Source: an uncultured beta proteobacterium (GTDB lineage: Bacteria; Pseudomonadota; Gammaproteobacteria; Burkholderiales; Burkholderiaceae). Taken from it: a DNA stretch of 7,562 bases. Position numbers and translations under genes: made by a program. The DNA is taken from NCBI GenBank assembly GCA_903930665.1, contig CAIYZI010000251.1:1-7562 (forward strand), read 5' to 3'. The notes beneath the pieces are model-generated. The model worked only from the letters and a program-made list of their open reading frames with translations. It did no database searches and was not told where the DNA came from. This document shows, piece after piece, positions 6,608-7,562 of the stretch. Numbering within the stretch: position 1 is the first letter of the stretch; each line of letters starts with the position of its first letter.

Positions 6608-7562
6608 ATGTTTAGTTATTCAAGAATTTTAAATGCTGGCTTTCGCAGCAAAGTTATGTCGGCAGATGAAGCGGCAAAGTTAATCCTCCCGGGTGAGACT
6701 GTGGGTATGAGTGGGTTTACTGGCGCTGGTTATCCAAAAGAAGTTCCATTAGCCTTGGCTAAACATATTACTGAGTCAAATGATCGTGGTGAGAGATTTC
6801 GAATTAGCGTGTGGACAGGCGCATCTACTGCTCCAGAGTTAGATGGCGCTCTTGCAAAGGTAGACGGCATAGAGATGCGCTTACCATATCAATCTGATCC
6901 TACATGCAGGGCTCGCATTAACGCTGGTCAAATGGAATATATCGATATTCACTTATCTCATGTAGCGCAGTTTGTATGGTCGGGATTTTTAGGAAAGCTC
7001 GATACTGCAGTCGTTGAGGTTACCGGGATTACTGAAGAAGGACATCTCATTCCATCGTCATCCATAGGAAATAATAAAACCTGGTTGGATATGGCCGATA
7101 AGGTAATCTTGGAAGTAAACAGTATGCAAAATCCATTACTAGAGGGAATGCATGATGTTTACTACGGAACGCATTTGCCACCAAATCGTCTACCAATTCC
7201 GATTATTAAATCAAGTGATCGTATCGGTATTCCTTATTTCAAAATAGACCCTAAAAAAGTCGTCGCAGTAGTTGAGACTGCTGGTCAGGATCGAAATTCC
7301 CCCTTCAATCCTCCAGATGCAAATTCTCAAAAAATTGCCGACCATATTCTCGATTTTTTGGAGCATGAAGTTAAAAAAGGTCGTCTTCCAGAAAATTTAC
7401 TTCCAATACAGTCTGGAGTGGGTAATATCCCTAATGCAGTAATGGCTGGTTTAAATCAAGGCAAGTTTGAAAATTTAACAGCCTATACAGAAGTTTTGCA
7501 GGATGGAATGCTGGAGATGTTGAATTCTGGCAGGATGACCTACGCATCCGCTACTGCTTTAT
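6608..7562 (+). CDS. Acetyl-CoA hydrolase / CoA-transferase (AarC/Ach1 family), 3' end outside window
   Basis: The first 318 codons of a class I CoA-transferase run off the right edge; family members are about 500 aa, so roughly the last third is missing. ATG 6608 is preceded by AAGGA (6593-6597), a rather long 10-base gap. Landmarks are MSGFTGAGYPKEVPLALA (34-51), the loop SGVGNIPNAVMAGL (269-282) and YTEVLQDGML (293-302). E295 in that last motif matches the catalytic glutamate that forms the glutamyl-CoA thioester, E294 in Acetobacter AarC. Members move CoA between acetate and succinate or propionate, or act as apparent acetyl-CoA hydrolases in the cytoplasm; the exact acceptor cannot be told. 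It lies 109 bases after the bestrophin gene with no convincing terminator between, so co-transcription is possible. Confidence 0.92.
   Translation, partial: MFSYSRILNAGFRSKVMSADEAAKLILPGETVGMSGFTGAGYPKEVPLALAKHITESNDRGERFRISVWTGASTAPELDGALAKVDGIEMRLPYQSDPTCRARINAGQMEYIDIHLSHVAQFVWSGFLGKLDTAVVEVTGITEEGHLIPSSSIGNNKTWLDMADKVILEVNSMQNPLLEGMHDVYYGTHLPPNRLPIPIIKSSDRIGIPYFKIDPKKVVAVVETAGQDRNSPFNPPDANSQKIADHILDFLEHEVKKGRLPENLLPIQSGVGNIPNAVMAGLNQGKFENLTAYTEVLQDGMLEMLNSGRMTYASATAL

Overview
The window reads as chromosomal DNA of a moderately AT-leaning Gram-negative bacterium, most likely a betaproteobacterium of the Burkholderiaceae such as Polynucleobacter. This guess rests on the EmrA/EmrB-type tripartite efflux genes (which imply an outer membrane), the HpaR-like MarR regulator, the AarC/Ach1-type CoA-transferase, the base composition and the compact gene spacing. 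It is inferred from family resemblance, not from a marker gene. There is no sign of phage, insertion sequences, CRISPR, tRNA or rRNA.

Layout. (1) Positions 1-2471 hold an efflux pair: the 3' part of an EmrA-like membrane fusion protein, open to the left edge, followed 22 bases later by an EmrB-like 14-helix DHA2 transporter. A hairpin with a T-run follows. (2) Positions 2632-3216 encode a small secreted protein built from two copies of one beta-rich domain at an exact 90-residue offset. A strong TTCG-capped terminator closes this unit. (3) Positions 3362-4936 encode a second 14-helix DHA2 drug:proton antiporter without a fusion-protein partner. It converges on a MarR-family repressor on the minus strand (4962-5438). 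(4) From 5439 to 5556 lies a divergent control region with back-to-back promoters and two copies of an inverted repeat, TACTAA-N4-TTAGTA. (5) Rightward from it run a bestrophin-family anion channel (5557-6498) and, after 109 bases without a convincing terminator, the first 318 codons of an acetyl-CoA hydrolase/CoA-transferase that leaves the window at the right edge.

How the parts may work together. EmrA and EmrB would form an inner-membrane export complex that needs a TolC-type outer-membrane partner, which is not encoded here. The MarR protein probably binds the twin operators, which cover the spacer and start region of the bestrophin promoter, and may also control its own gene. If transcription reads through, the anion channel and the CoA-transferase would be co-induced, which suggests a small organic-acid or anion handling module. 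That functional link is inference from position only.

The points most worth checking are the twin operators, the channel/CoA-transferase pairing, the duplicated secreted protein, the shortened EmrA hairpin and a possible frame-disrupting deletion at the EmrA N-terminus.
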